Positions 42,301 through 54,300 of a DNA stretch of 64,000 bases are shown in pieces. The first letter of the stretch is position 1. Every line of letters begins with the position of its first letter. Under the pieces are notes generated by a model. That model was given only the letters and a program-made list of their open reading frames with translations, was not told where the DNA came from and made no database searches. The stretch spans positions 21,143,187-21,207,186 of the forward strand of contig OX638368.1 in NCBI GenBank assembly GCA_951812925.1, given 5' to 3'. A program made the position numbers and the translations under genes. Source of the stretch: Calliopum simillimum (Eukaryota > Arthropoda > Insecta > Diptera > Lauxaniidae).

Positions 42301-45300
42301 GAAAACAAAACATTGCCACATATTTTCATGCTTCGTTAAATCTTTTATACTGAATGAGAATCATCAGAAATGGAAAATAAACTTTTGTGAAATTTATTTA
42401 GAGTAAAATTTTAGATGTACCGAGAGTTACCATACATATAGTATACTTTGTATAGAAAAATCATGCCCAAATGTCAGATGATGAAAAATAAAAGAAAACA
42501 AAAAAAAATATAACAATCAAATGTATTGAGATGCTGACTGGAATTGCAACGAACTACAGTGCAGATGATAAAAATGGAATACTTTGTATGTATGGATTGG
42601 GATCAATTTATACTGTTTGAATTCAGATATCTGACGGAAAAGCTTATATTCACTTATGATTCTCAGGGAAGCCATAATTCAGGTGGATCCTTGATTTTGA
42701 ACTTTCGCCTCGACCTTATTAATACTTGGATTTTAGTTTTCAACAACCTTTACGGGTGATTTCCGGTTTACCACGTCTTATGTAGGGCTTGGCGAAAAAC
42801 TTGTTTGGTTGTTTTGCAGAATGTGTGTTCTATTCCTAGTATCCCCATGACTGAACTGTAGAAATACACTTTAGCAACAACATAATTTTTTGTAAAATTT
42901 CAAATGATATTATTCAAGGAATTCAGTTTGCTACTGCACATTCGCTTCCTATTGCTTTGTTATTATTTTCTACACACAATCGGTGTTTGTGAGTCTAGCT
43001 ACTTGACTTACACTTTAACATCAGAGTAACTAGAGAGCTACCCCTTAATTAAAGTTGACATAATCCCAAATACCCGTTTATTTTTGGAAACGGGCTTTTA
43101 ACCTTTTAACGACTAAAGAAAAGACAAGTATTTTTGCCAGCACCCCATTTGCTTGAATGTAACTTTTGCTAGGCCGCAATGTATCGATTTTAACCAATTG
43201 TTATTTTAAAATCGCTGCGCATTTTTGAAACTGGTCGTTAAAGGGTTGAATCAAAAAAAAAGAAAAAAGAAATTAGAAATTAAATTTTCTTACCCGTTTC
43301 CCTAGAAAACGGAAAAGCTTTCCGTAAACAAACGGAAACACTTCTCTTACCAGTTTATGTGATGAGAAACATTGCCGTAATGAGGAAAAGAACGAGTTAT
43401 TGATTGTTATTGGAAATTTTCAAGCATTAATTTATCTCTTCACTGTTATTGTGAGAATAGTTTTCCGCTTAAGCGTAAAATCTGTGCTTTGTTGTATGGG
43501 GTAGTATGCCTGTGCCTTCTAAGCACAACCCAACAACACTTCCAATTCATTTCATTTTGGGTGACGGTTGTAGAATTTTGCATATTTTTTGCTCTGCTGC
43601 TGATTTAATCCAACAAAATTTTTGCCAGCTATTTTCGTTGATGCAGTAAATCAGCATAAACACCGTCAAACGATACACATCAATGAATTTACCAAGTAAA
43701 TAAACTATAGAGTAGTGGGTAGCGAAAAACCACTGTACTGTAGATTGGAGATGGATGATGATCAATATTAGCGACTCTTTTTGCAAATTTTGTAATTGGA
43801 GCAAATACTCAATCGATAACCAAATCAGACTATTTATTGGATTTATACAAATATGACAACATTCTATCTGACGCGTACATATTCTCATATATTTATTTAC
43901 CTTTTGTCTTTGCATTTCCTCAAGTAAATTGTATAAATAATTATATAATCTTTTTTGTGTATTTCCTGACATAGGTTCGATCATGTTTCACGTGAGAAGA
44001 CGTCCGGCGGATTCACATCCAAGACGACGCAAGAAAAAACCATTGGGCGCATCAAATGGTGCAAATAGCAACTCAAGTGATCGTGAAGGACCTGTTTTGG
44101 TTGAGGTAACACACAGCGGTGACGGTGGTCGGCGCATTAAATTAGGCAGTGATCCTGTAGAGGTAAGTGTTATTTTCTAAACCCTAATTAACAAATATTC
44201 ATTCTACAATTTTCATTTATTTTTCATAGGTTGGCTCTGCGAATACGAATTGTTTGCAACTTTTTGGCCCATCAATACAACCGCGACATTGTTTAATTTC
44301 ATTATTGGAGGGTGTTTGCACGGTCACGCCGTTGCATACCGACGCTTTGACCTTTGTGAATGGACATCATATTACACAGCCAACTATTTTGCATGTAAGT
44401 ATATATGTTGTTGTTGTTGTTGTTATTTGTTTTTATTGCAGACTTTTTTAGTATGTCAGTGGGGTTGGGATTGCCAATTTAGTTGCTTGTATGTTTGCAC
44501 ATATGATAACGTCATTTCTATATTTATTTTAGAATTTAAGTTTTAAACTTGATTCTTTTACCTCAATAATTAACACAATTTAAATGTGTCGCGTGTAGGC
44601 TTTTGCATTTTGTAATTAAATTTTTTATTCCACATTAAATGGCAAAAATTTTCGACATACGTAATTACCGTTGAAAATTATTTGTGTATTTCTTTTTTTA
44701 ATGATTACGGACTTTTGTAATTTGAGATAAAATTGTGTTAAATTCATTTATTTTTCTATTTTATTTTACGATATTATTATTGATAGTGTGGATTACTCAC
44801 TTATCTGGTTATTAAAGTATTTAATAAGTATGAGGGCTAACTTTGAACGCGTTGATTACAAAGGCCATATTTTTAATTTTTATAAAAAGAGCTCTTTTTT
44901 GGGGTCACGGTATGGATAGGGTTTCTGGGTTTTCTCGAAACGGGCTCAGGCGATGAGTTAAACATTTTGCATGAATATTAAGTACGTCATAAGCACTAAA
45001 ATCCGCAAAGAAAAAATAAATGCAAAAACTTAAAGATCCAAATAAGTTCGAGCCTACCTTTAGAGGGGCTTTCAACCCCCCGGGCGGTTATAAGTTAATT
45101 CTAGGGGGTGACTGGGTAATTTAATAATTTCTTATCGTCATATTTTGTTTCAGAGCAGTAAATAAAATAAGTGTCCATACATTTTGATTTTTCATATAAA
45201 ATTAAATCTTAAGCCCCCAGGATGGTTATAAGGGGGTACGAGGGGGCGACAGGTTGGTTTAAATCATTTTTTATTGTCATATTTTTATAAAAAATGAACT

Positions 45301-48300
45301 TTAAAGCACCTCAGGGCGGTTATAAGGGGTACTAGGGGGGACTGGTTGGCTGAAGTAATTTTTTATAGTCCTATGTGGTTACAGCGCACAAAAAACCTAA
45401 ACAAATTTTCGAAGCTTCATTCAAAGTGGATGACCCACAAGTGTGGCCTAAGAGGATGCTAACGAGAAAACGCGCTTTTGGAACGATTTTTTATCGTCAT
45501 ATTCGGTTTAACGCTCCGTGGGGTTAGGGGGTCTCCCCTCTGGCACATACATGACTTTTTTTTATGTACCTGTGCTATTAAAGTTTTCCTTTAATTCCAA
45601 AGCTATTTATCTTTGATTTGATTTTTAATTTTTAAGAAACTATGCTGTTTAAATCCATTTTTTATTCCGTTTGAGCGAATTTAAATTAAATTTTAATTTT
45701 ATTTAATATTTGACATTAAACTAGCTGGCCCGGAAAACATTGCTCTGCCGTTTCCTATATGTAGTGCGATGATTTAGATTTAGATAAAACCCCTTTTTTC
45801 TGTTTGGACTGAAGTTAGGCATTATAATGTACCAAAATGTTAAGCGATTGCTTCAATTTAGTGATCTTTTGTATGGGGACTACAATGTCCCTTAGGTCAA
45901 TGTACATTTATATATGTACCAACGATAACGATAGCTGTAATTAGTGCAGAGATGTAGCGATTTAAGTTGTTTTTTTGTTATCATTGGTGTGCGACGCCCC
46001 CTAGTAAAATGCATCCCAAGATGTGCGGTAAGCATATTATACATACATCCAAAGTTTTATAGCGATAGCTACTATGGTTGTAGGGATAAATAATTTTAAG
46101 TGTTCTTTTGCATAGGAGCTACAACTTCCCCTCTTTTAATCCCCCACACTTTTTTCAAAGAGTTTGATAGGTAGGTACTATTAACATTTATGTACCAATT
46201 TTTATAACGATATGAGTGCAGAGGTATTGCATTTAAAATTTCCTTTTTTTTGTATGGGGGTGCAACGCCCCTTCGTTAAATTTTTCTTTAGCTATGAATA
46301 AGCATGCCAAATATCCAGCAATTTTTTTTAGATATTGCCAAAAACTTCTCTTTGTAAAGCACAAAAAAGTAGTCGTACTGGTAGTCCGAGTCATTCTCTC
46401 CCTCCTCTATGCAAAAAATTTCCTATCACCTCCATTTTTCTGTTTTCTTTAATTTTTTAAACATTTAAAAAAAGCGAACTTCCAAAAAGGCCATGAGGGT
46501 TCTTTTCTCCTTTTCTCCCCGTGGCTGCGCATTTTCTTTCTTTCTCTTTTGATTCATTTCATTTAGTTTAACTTTTCGTTCGCTTCGTTACTTATTCACG
46601 TTTCTGTACAAAAAGGTATCTATTTATTTTGCTCCCGAAAGGGTACTTTATTTAATCAATAGACAATAGATGTACAAAATTACATGAGCGTGAATAAGTT
46701 AGATACCTCTTTGAACTTCAACGTGAATAAGTTACCGTTTTGAGTAAGACATAGAATTTGGTACCTTTCTAAATCTAAACCCGAATGAGTTTCTTATTTG
46801 TTGAACAAAGCGACATCTTTCTTTCATTTGATGTCCTAACTGAGAACTACTACTGAACTCATACTTTTTGCTGGCTTTACCCTATATAAAGAATGGCAAA
46901 TCTATGGCTAGCGTTTACATTTTAACGTTTGGCATGCAAGCTCAAAACGATTTGCCACCACCACTGCACTATATACATTAAAGTGGGACGCCAAAAAAAA
47001 ATTGTTTTCTGTTAACAACTAAAATATGTTTTTTTGGCATACTGATATACTTTTCACAAAATATTTTAACTCTGGTGAAAACTTTAATAACGCTAGAATT
47101 TTTTTTAGCACAAAACACAATATTTGTTTGGAAAACATTTTTATTTGACTACATAACGCGAAAAGAAACAGTTCACAAAAATACAACATAAAAGATTTTT
47201 TTGCTCTTTGGCTCAAGATATTGATTTTAAAAATAATGAATTTCAAACGTGCCACCCGTTTAACGTGATCCTTAAACATGCTACGTTTTTGAGTTGTTTC
47301 AAAAATGCTACCCTTTAAAATACTTGTATACTTTTATGTTCTACTCAATGTCATGCGATACGTTTTGTCGTTCACATTTCACACAGCCATAGCATACTTC
47401 CTAAGTCGTTTGAAATTTCGTAAATCGTTGCATACTGTAAGGCTCTACGTGAAACAGGTGGCATGTTTGAAATTTGTTACTATTTCTAAAATCAATGTTC
47501 TAAGGCAAGTATCAACTTTCCTAAAACTTTTGATGCAGGACTTTAGCATTTTTTATGTTCTATTCTTGTGAATTTTTTTTTCCAAACAAAAAAGTTTTCC
47601 ATACAAATATTGTATTTTTGGCCCAAAAAAATGCTCGCATTAATTACACAGGCACCCAAAAAAAAAAAAAAATGCATTGAAATTTTTATTTTTTATATGC
47701 ACACGGAGAAAAAAAATTAGTAGGGTAAAGGAGGGAAATATGGACCACCCATCTTTCTTTTTTAAATAAAACCCAAAATACATAAAACAAAACAATTAAT
47801 TTTATGTCATTCAGTAAAGAAAACAATTAACCTTTATTCTGCTTCACTTTTAGATAAATATCTCATCAGGATAAAGAAAAAAAATGAAAAAACTGAAAAT
47901 ACTCAAAATGAAGATAAAAAAAAAGTGTAGTGTAATATGGACCATATAGTCCATTTGGTACAGAAGTTGCATAAAAAATGTCACTTCCACATTCGGCACA
48001 TTTTTCATGACTGACAAGATTGTCAGATTACACATTCAACCCAAAATTCGACACGTCGATCTTCTGACTGAAGGGTATTACATTATATGCATTTTTTTTC
48101 CTTTGTAGTTAACGAATTACATATAATGACCATCAGACTCGTCATGAAAACTGCAACTAGATTCCCCATCTGAAAAAGATGATAAATTCATTTGTTTTTG
48201 AGACTTTTTTCTCTGGTGGTCCATATTACCCACAGCACGTGTTGGTGAAATAAATGGTTTTTTATCAAAAACTCTTTTGGTTAATGAACTTATTTGTGCT

Positions 48301-51300
48301 AATAAATTATAAATGGTATTCACTGACTTTATTTAATTAACCATTTATTTAAAAACGCGATGTCTTTGAAGTGAAATAATGAAATATACTCACTAGAAAA
48401 AAATTATCACTGATCTTTTTTTTAGAAAAATCAACTTTACAGAAACATGCGACTTCACCGAACGCTAAAATCGCCCTATTATAAGCTTTAGGTATTAGCG
48501 CTAAGTTTGAACATGAATAACGGTAAATCCTATGTATGCAGTGGGAAATAACCGTGTGGTCCATATTACCCACGTAGTCCATATTTCCCTCCCTTACCCT
48601 ACGTACTACTTTATTTACTTCTGCTAATATATAAAATTGAGATTTTGTTTGTTTTTATGTTTGTTACTTATAAACTCGGAAACTAACTGACGGATTAGAA
48701 TGAAATTTTCACAGTATATTAGTATTGAAAGCTAGGTCATGGGCTTAAAAATGGGCGGTGCCACGCCCCCCTAAAAATTAATTTGTAGTATCTCTGAAAC
48801 TACTTGACGCAAATAATTGGAATTTGATACATGTGCACTAGGGTGTCTCTTATTTGGGAAAAGTCAAAATTTTATGTCGCGCTCCCCCAGAATCGAAAGA
48901 CTTTGAGAAAAAAATTAGATCCCCCAAAGGACAGGTTTTTTTAAACGAATTAACCTGTGCCACGAAGACATTCAAATTTAAATGAAAACTAGTAAGGGTG
49001 TAAATTTTGGCCTGGCCAAAAAATAAATACCCTACACTGCAGTATTTTGAAAAGTTTGCTTAAATGGGAGGTGCCACGCCCTCTTGTCCGAGTACACCCA
49101 GTTTTTGTTCAGAGCTTGCATTTATAGTTTTTAGTGTCAGAGTGAAATTTAGTTGGATTATCTCAAAAAACTCTTTCAGTATAGCATTTTGAATCTTTTG
49201 CTTATATGGGAGGTGCCACGCCCCCTTGTCTGATTTCACCCAATTTTTGCTGAGAGCTTTCATTTATAATTCTTAGTGTCTGAGTCAAATTCGGTTCGAA
49301 TATCTCAAAAAACGCTTTCAGTATAGCGTTTTGAAGCTTTTGCTTATATGGGAGGTGCCACGCCCTCTTGTCCGAATTCGCTCAAATTTTTATCAGATCT
49401 TGCGCTTACAATTCGTAGTACTTATATGTATTGTGGTTGCATTGTCGTGAAAAATACTCCTAAAATTGCATTTTGAATATAATTTTTGTATGGGCGGTAG
49501 GCGTGTCCGTTGACCGATTTTGCTCATTTTCAATCCCCCGAGCTAACTTTGACGACGGAGGCAGTGTACCAAATTTCATTGAATTATCTTGCTCAGTTTT
49601 CCCAAAAAGTGTATTTCAACACACAGCCAGCCAGCCACCCAGCCAGCCAGCCAGCCAGCCAGACAGACGGACATGGCTATATCGACTCAGGAGGTGACGC
49701 TGATCAAGAATATATATACTTTTCTATACCTGCCACGCCTCCTTCTCTGCGTTACAAACGGAAGGACAAAGTGAATATACCCTGGGTGTAGGGTATAATT
49801 AGCATAGATTTTATATACTTCTTGTTTTAACTTGCTGGGAATCGCGTTGCCTGAAATATTTTTCGCCATCAAATGTGTATCTTATTGTTTTTTGGGTCGC
49901 TGAACACGATACAAGTGGTCAAAATTAAATTTTGACAGCTGTCAACGGCTACACGTGTCGACACAAGCTACCGGTTTAACCTCCATTTCTCGGTGTTTTG
50001 ACACTTGTATCGTGTTCAGCGACCTGAAAAACAATAAGATACTCATTTGATGGCGAAAAATATTTCAGGCATCGCGATTCCCAGCAAGTAAAACAAGAAG
50101 TATATAAAATCTATGTTAATTTTCATTTAAATTTGAATGTCTTCGTGGCACAGGTTAATTCGTTTAAAAAAACCTGTCCTTTGGGGGATCTCATTTTTTT
50201 CTCAAAGTCTTTCGATTCTGGGGGAGCGCGACATAAAATTTTGACTTTTCCCAAATAAGAGACACCCTAATGTGCACAGTGCATGAGGACAAATAGTTTC
50301 AGTGAAAAGTAGGAGGTGCCACGCCCCCCAAAGAATTCATTAATCATATCTGTGAAAATATATAACAGACATGGATGAAATTTGGTATACGTATCAAGAG
50401 CACCGTGACAAATAATGTCCATTTGAAACATGCCCTTGAAAAATATCGTTATATCTCTGAAACTATTTAATGCAAATAAATGCGATTTGGTTGCTTACAT
50501 AAATTGCATCGTTGCTAGTTTCTTATTAATTTTACCAGAATTTCAAGTCAAAATAGTGACAACTCCCAACTGAAGTAAATTTTACCTTACAGTTGTAGTC
50601 AATTTAGAAATTTCGAGTCCAGAAATTTTTTGGAAAAATTTAAGTGATATTTATCTTATTGTAAAGTTTAAACCAAAAAAAATAATAAACCATACAAGAA
50701 CTGTAAAGTTCAACCAAAAAAAAAATAAATAAAAACTAGTAAGGGTGTAACTTTTGGCCTGGCCAAAAAATAAATACCCTACACTGCAGTATTTTTAAAA
50801 TTTTTCTTATATGGGAGGTGCCACGCCCTCTTGTCCGAGTACACCCAGTTTTTGTTCAGAGCATTGCATTTATAGTTTTTAGTGTCAGAGTGAAGTTTAG
50901 TTGGATTATCTCAAAAAACTCTTTCAGTATAGCATTTTGAAACTTTTGCTTATATGGGAGGTGCCACGCCCCCTTTTCCGATTTCACCCAATTTTTGCTT
51001 TCATTTATTATTCTTAGTGTCTGAGTCAAATTTGGTTCGAATATCTCAAAAAACGCTTTCAGTATAGCGTTTTGAAGCTTTTGCTTATATGGGAGGTGCC
51101 ACGCCCTCTTGTCCGAATTCGCTCAGTTTTTTCTCAGAGCTTGCGCTTACAATTCGTAGTATTGGGTGTTGGAATTAGTTTTAAAGGTTTTCTAACAGAT
51201 GGCGTAACTATCAATAGATCACATCGGGCACACCTGTGACTATATTCATTTCAAAGCACATTGTCTAAGCTTCATTTTTCAGTATGTGTCATTCTACTGA

Positions 51301-54300
51301 AGTGTAAACAACATATATTTTTTTTCTCTGTGAACATGTCGACTTTCGTTCCAACAAAACGCAATTTGCGGGAAGGTTTACTTTTGTGCTTCCATTTGAA
51401 GAAAAAAGCGGTTGAAGCACAACGCACGCACGCTGGCGATGAAAAGTGGATCCATTACGATAATCCTAAGCGAAAAAAATCGTGGCCATGCATCAACATC
51501 GACGGCCAAGCCGAATATTCATGGCGCCAAGCTTATGCTGTGTATTTGGTGGGATCAGAAGGGTGTCGTGCACTATGAGCTGCTAAAACCTAACGAAACC
51601 ATCACTGGGGAACGCTACCAACAACAATTGATGCAATTGAGCCGAGCATTAAAGGTTAAACGGCCGGAATATGCCAAAAGACACGACAAAGTGGTTTTTC
51701 AACATGACAACGCACGGCCACATGTTGCAAGAACCGTCAAGGAAACGTTGGAGGCGCTGAATTGGGATGTGCTACCCCACCCGCCTTATAGCCCAGACAT
51801 AGCCCCTTCCGACTACCACCTATTCAGATCGATGACGCATGGCTTGGCTGAGCAGCGCTTCACTTCTTACGAGGATACCAAAAAATGGGTCGATTCGTGG
51901 ATTGCCTCAAAAGACGAGTCGTTCTTCCGGCGCGGAATCCATATGCTGCCAGAAAGATGGGAAAATGTTGTAGCTAACGATGGACAATACTTTGAATAAT
52001 ATACATTGTACCGTTGTTTCTAAATAAATGCTCAAAAACCGAAAAAAAACCTTTAAAATTAATTCCAACACCCAATACTTATGTGTATTGTGGTTGCATT
52101 GTCATGAAAATGCTCTTAAAATTGCATTTTGAATATATTTTTTGTATGGGCGGTAGGAGTGTCCGTTGATCGATTTCGCTTACTTTGACGACGGAGGCAG
52201 TGTACCAAATTTCATTGAATTATCTTGCTCAGTTTTCCCAAAAAGTGTATTTCAACACACAGCCAGCCAGCCACCCAGCCAGCCAGCCAGCCAGCCAGCC
52301 TGCCAGCCAGACAGACGGACATGGCTATATCGACTCAGGAGGTGACGCTGATCAAGAATATATATACTTTTCTATACCTGCCACGCCTCCTTCTCTGCGT
52401 TACAAACGGAAGGACAAAGTGAATATACCCTGGGTGTAGGGTATAAAAACAAACTGACAGGATTCGAACCATGGTCCGTCCATGTGATAGATAGAAACAT
52501 ATCTTCTGCACTACTGGCCCCTACGGTAAAGAGGTATAAAATTTGTGTATATAAGTAGATAAGGTATTTTAGCCCCAGACAAAGGACGAAATATTTTTGG
52601 GGCGTGATATCGCACCTATCTCCCCTTATTGGCACTAACACATTTCACATCCTGCAGCAAATTTTAACTCATTTTGAATGTTTTTGACCATAAATCGGTT
52701 TATCGATACTAGTATAATTTCTTTCTTCGTAAATTCACGAAAGGAAAGGATCATAACTTCGGAAAGTAAGTGTCCTATTGGGGAAAAGTCGGAGGCATAT
52801 TTTAATAAGGAAGAGTGAAGATGATATTCGATGCCATTAATAAGAAAGAATTTAATTTTTCCTGTAGCTACACCATAAGCCTGAAAATAGCGTTTTATCC
52901 AACTTCAAGCAAGGATATCTTGAATTTCTGCAAGTATATTGACAATTCTGAGATTCAACGTAAAAAAGAACATAAGACTATAAGCATATAAGAAATTTTT
53001 TATTTGTTTTTTTTCCAGAGTCAAAGTATTTTGTGAAAAGTCTAACAATAAGCCCAAGGAATTTTTGGGGTTAACAGATCTTTTTTTTTTTGTATGGCGT
53101 TCGACTCACGTTAATATACATATGTAACATCAAATTAATTAAAAATTAAAAGTTTCGCACGAATTGTTTATTTCATTTGAAAGAAAAACTAGCGAATATT
53201 TACCGAAATGCACACAAAATATCTACATAATTTGATTTAATTGACAAGAATTGCCAATTTTCCGGTTCATTGAACCTTTCGAATGGATACAAATCAATGC
53301 AAAGCGTAGAGTACTCGCATTGCTAACCAGAATAATAAGCATCATTTTGAATGTAGTACGCATAAATTGCGTAAAAATGCAATTGTTTATCTTATAATCA
53401 ACACACACAGTATTATTGCGCAAAAGGAATAAACAAAGAAAGCAGTAAAACAGAAAAAAAAAACTACGAAATATCTCATTTGTTTTTTGTATTTATGACA
53501 AAATATCGACAGCATAAGACAATGACGATGACATGCTGCTGTTGCTGCATAGAAAAACTGACTGGCTGACAGACGGACATATCTACAGGCATGTTATTTT
53601 GGTGTATTCTGATACGAATGTGATAAACTTTTTTGTTTTTTCGGTTTTTCATTACAAAAATGTAGAATGAATAAAAAAAAAAAAATGTTTTTAGGGGCGT
53701 TTTACAGCAACAACTGCACATTTTAATACAAAAATGAAAAAACTTCTTTTTTTTTTTTGTAAATAAAAATTTCACACAATTTTAAGGCGTTAAATTTAAA
53801 TAACCAAAACGCCCCTATCATCAGTTTACAAATCAGTGCGAAGTCGTTTGGTTGTTAAAGTGTTTCGGAAAGAAAAAATTTCAATTTCAAAATATTGTGC
53901 AATAAAACTGTATATACATATCAATAAAGGTGTGCAACAAATAACTTGCTAAATTGTGTTGAATTTAACATAAAGTTTTTTTTGTTTTATATAAATTAAT
54001 GTATATTCTTTAAAAAAAAAAAAAAAAGAAATAGAAAATCTGTGATCTAAATGCATTTAGATAAAGCCTTAAAAGAATTTAAAAAAAAAGCTTCACTTGT
54101 GAAATCCGTTCTAAAATTCCTTACCAAGCTACAGCATTAAACATTCAAAGTGTTTTTTAATATAATCACTAAAAGTGGAATATTTTACTGCCCAGTTCAA
54201 GGGTAAAATCAATTTAAGCAATGATAAAAACCAAAAATAAACCTTTGGAATAAGACTTTCAGCATGAATAACTTTACAAGGACTTATGTAGGCTGAAATT

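Larger units (their letters stand above)
4716..43974 (+). other. cno: cno intron 5, 39.3 kb, splits RA2
   Basis: Donor GTGAGT at 4716, acceptor ACATAG at 43974, with a possible branch site CTGAC unusually close to the acceptor. It contains most of the mobile elements listed below, plus long stretches of AT-rich sequence without recognisable content. No second host gene was found inside on either strand. Confidence 0.9.
50736..52445 (-). mobile_element. DINE-1-like Helentron derivative interrupted by a mariner
   Basis: Same structure as 48989-49797, from CTAG at 50736 to GGGTATA at 52445, with a mariner at 51162-52075. Without it, about 794 bp. The two copies are highly similar throughout, including the CCAGCCAG run (about 52261-52303). 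Confidence 0.92.

Noticed and set aside
43961..43974. U12-type intron (TTTCCTGAC branch close to the acceptor)
   Set aside because: The donor of the same intron is GTGAGT, not the GTATCCTT or ATATCCTT expected for U12 introns.
43547..43984. A 145-codon open frame on the minus strand
   Set aside because: It overlaps the cno exon 6 acceptor, has no recognisable domain and is AT-rich; likely chance.
49510..49791. Gln/Pro/Ala/Ser-rich open frames (also 52185-52439)
   Set aside because: They come from the CCAGCCAG microsatellite in the DINE-1-like elements and occur in three overlapping frames.
48831..50277. CRISPR-like repeats among the clustered short repeats of this and other regions
   Set aside because: The sequence is a eukaryotic intron; repeats are transposon ends and tandem units without spacer structure.
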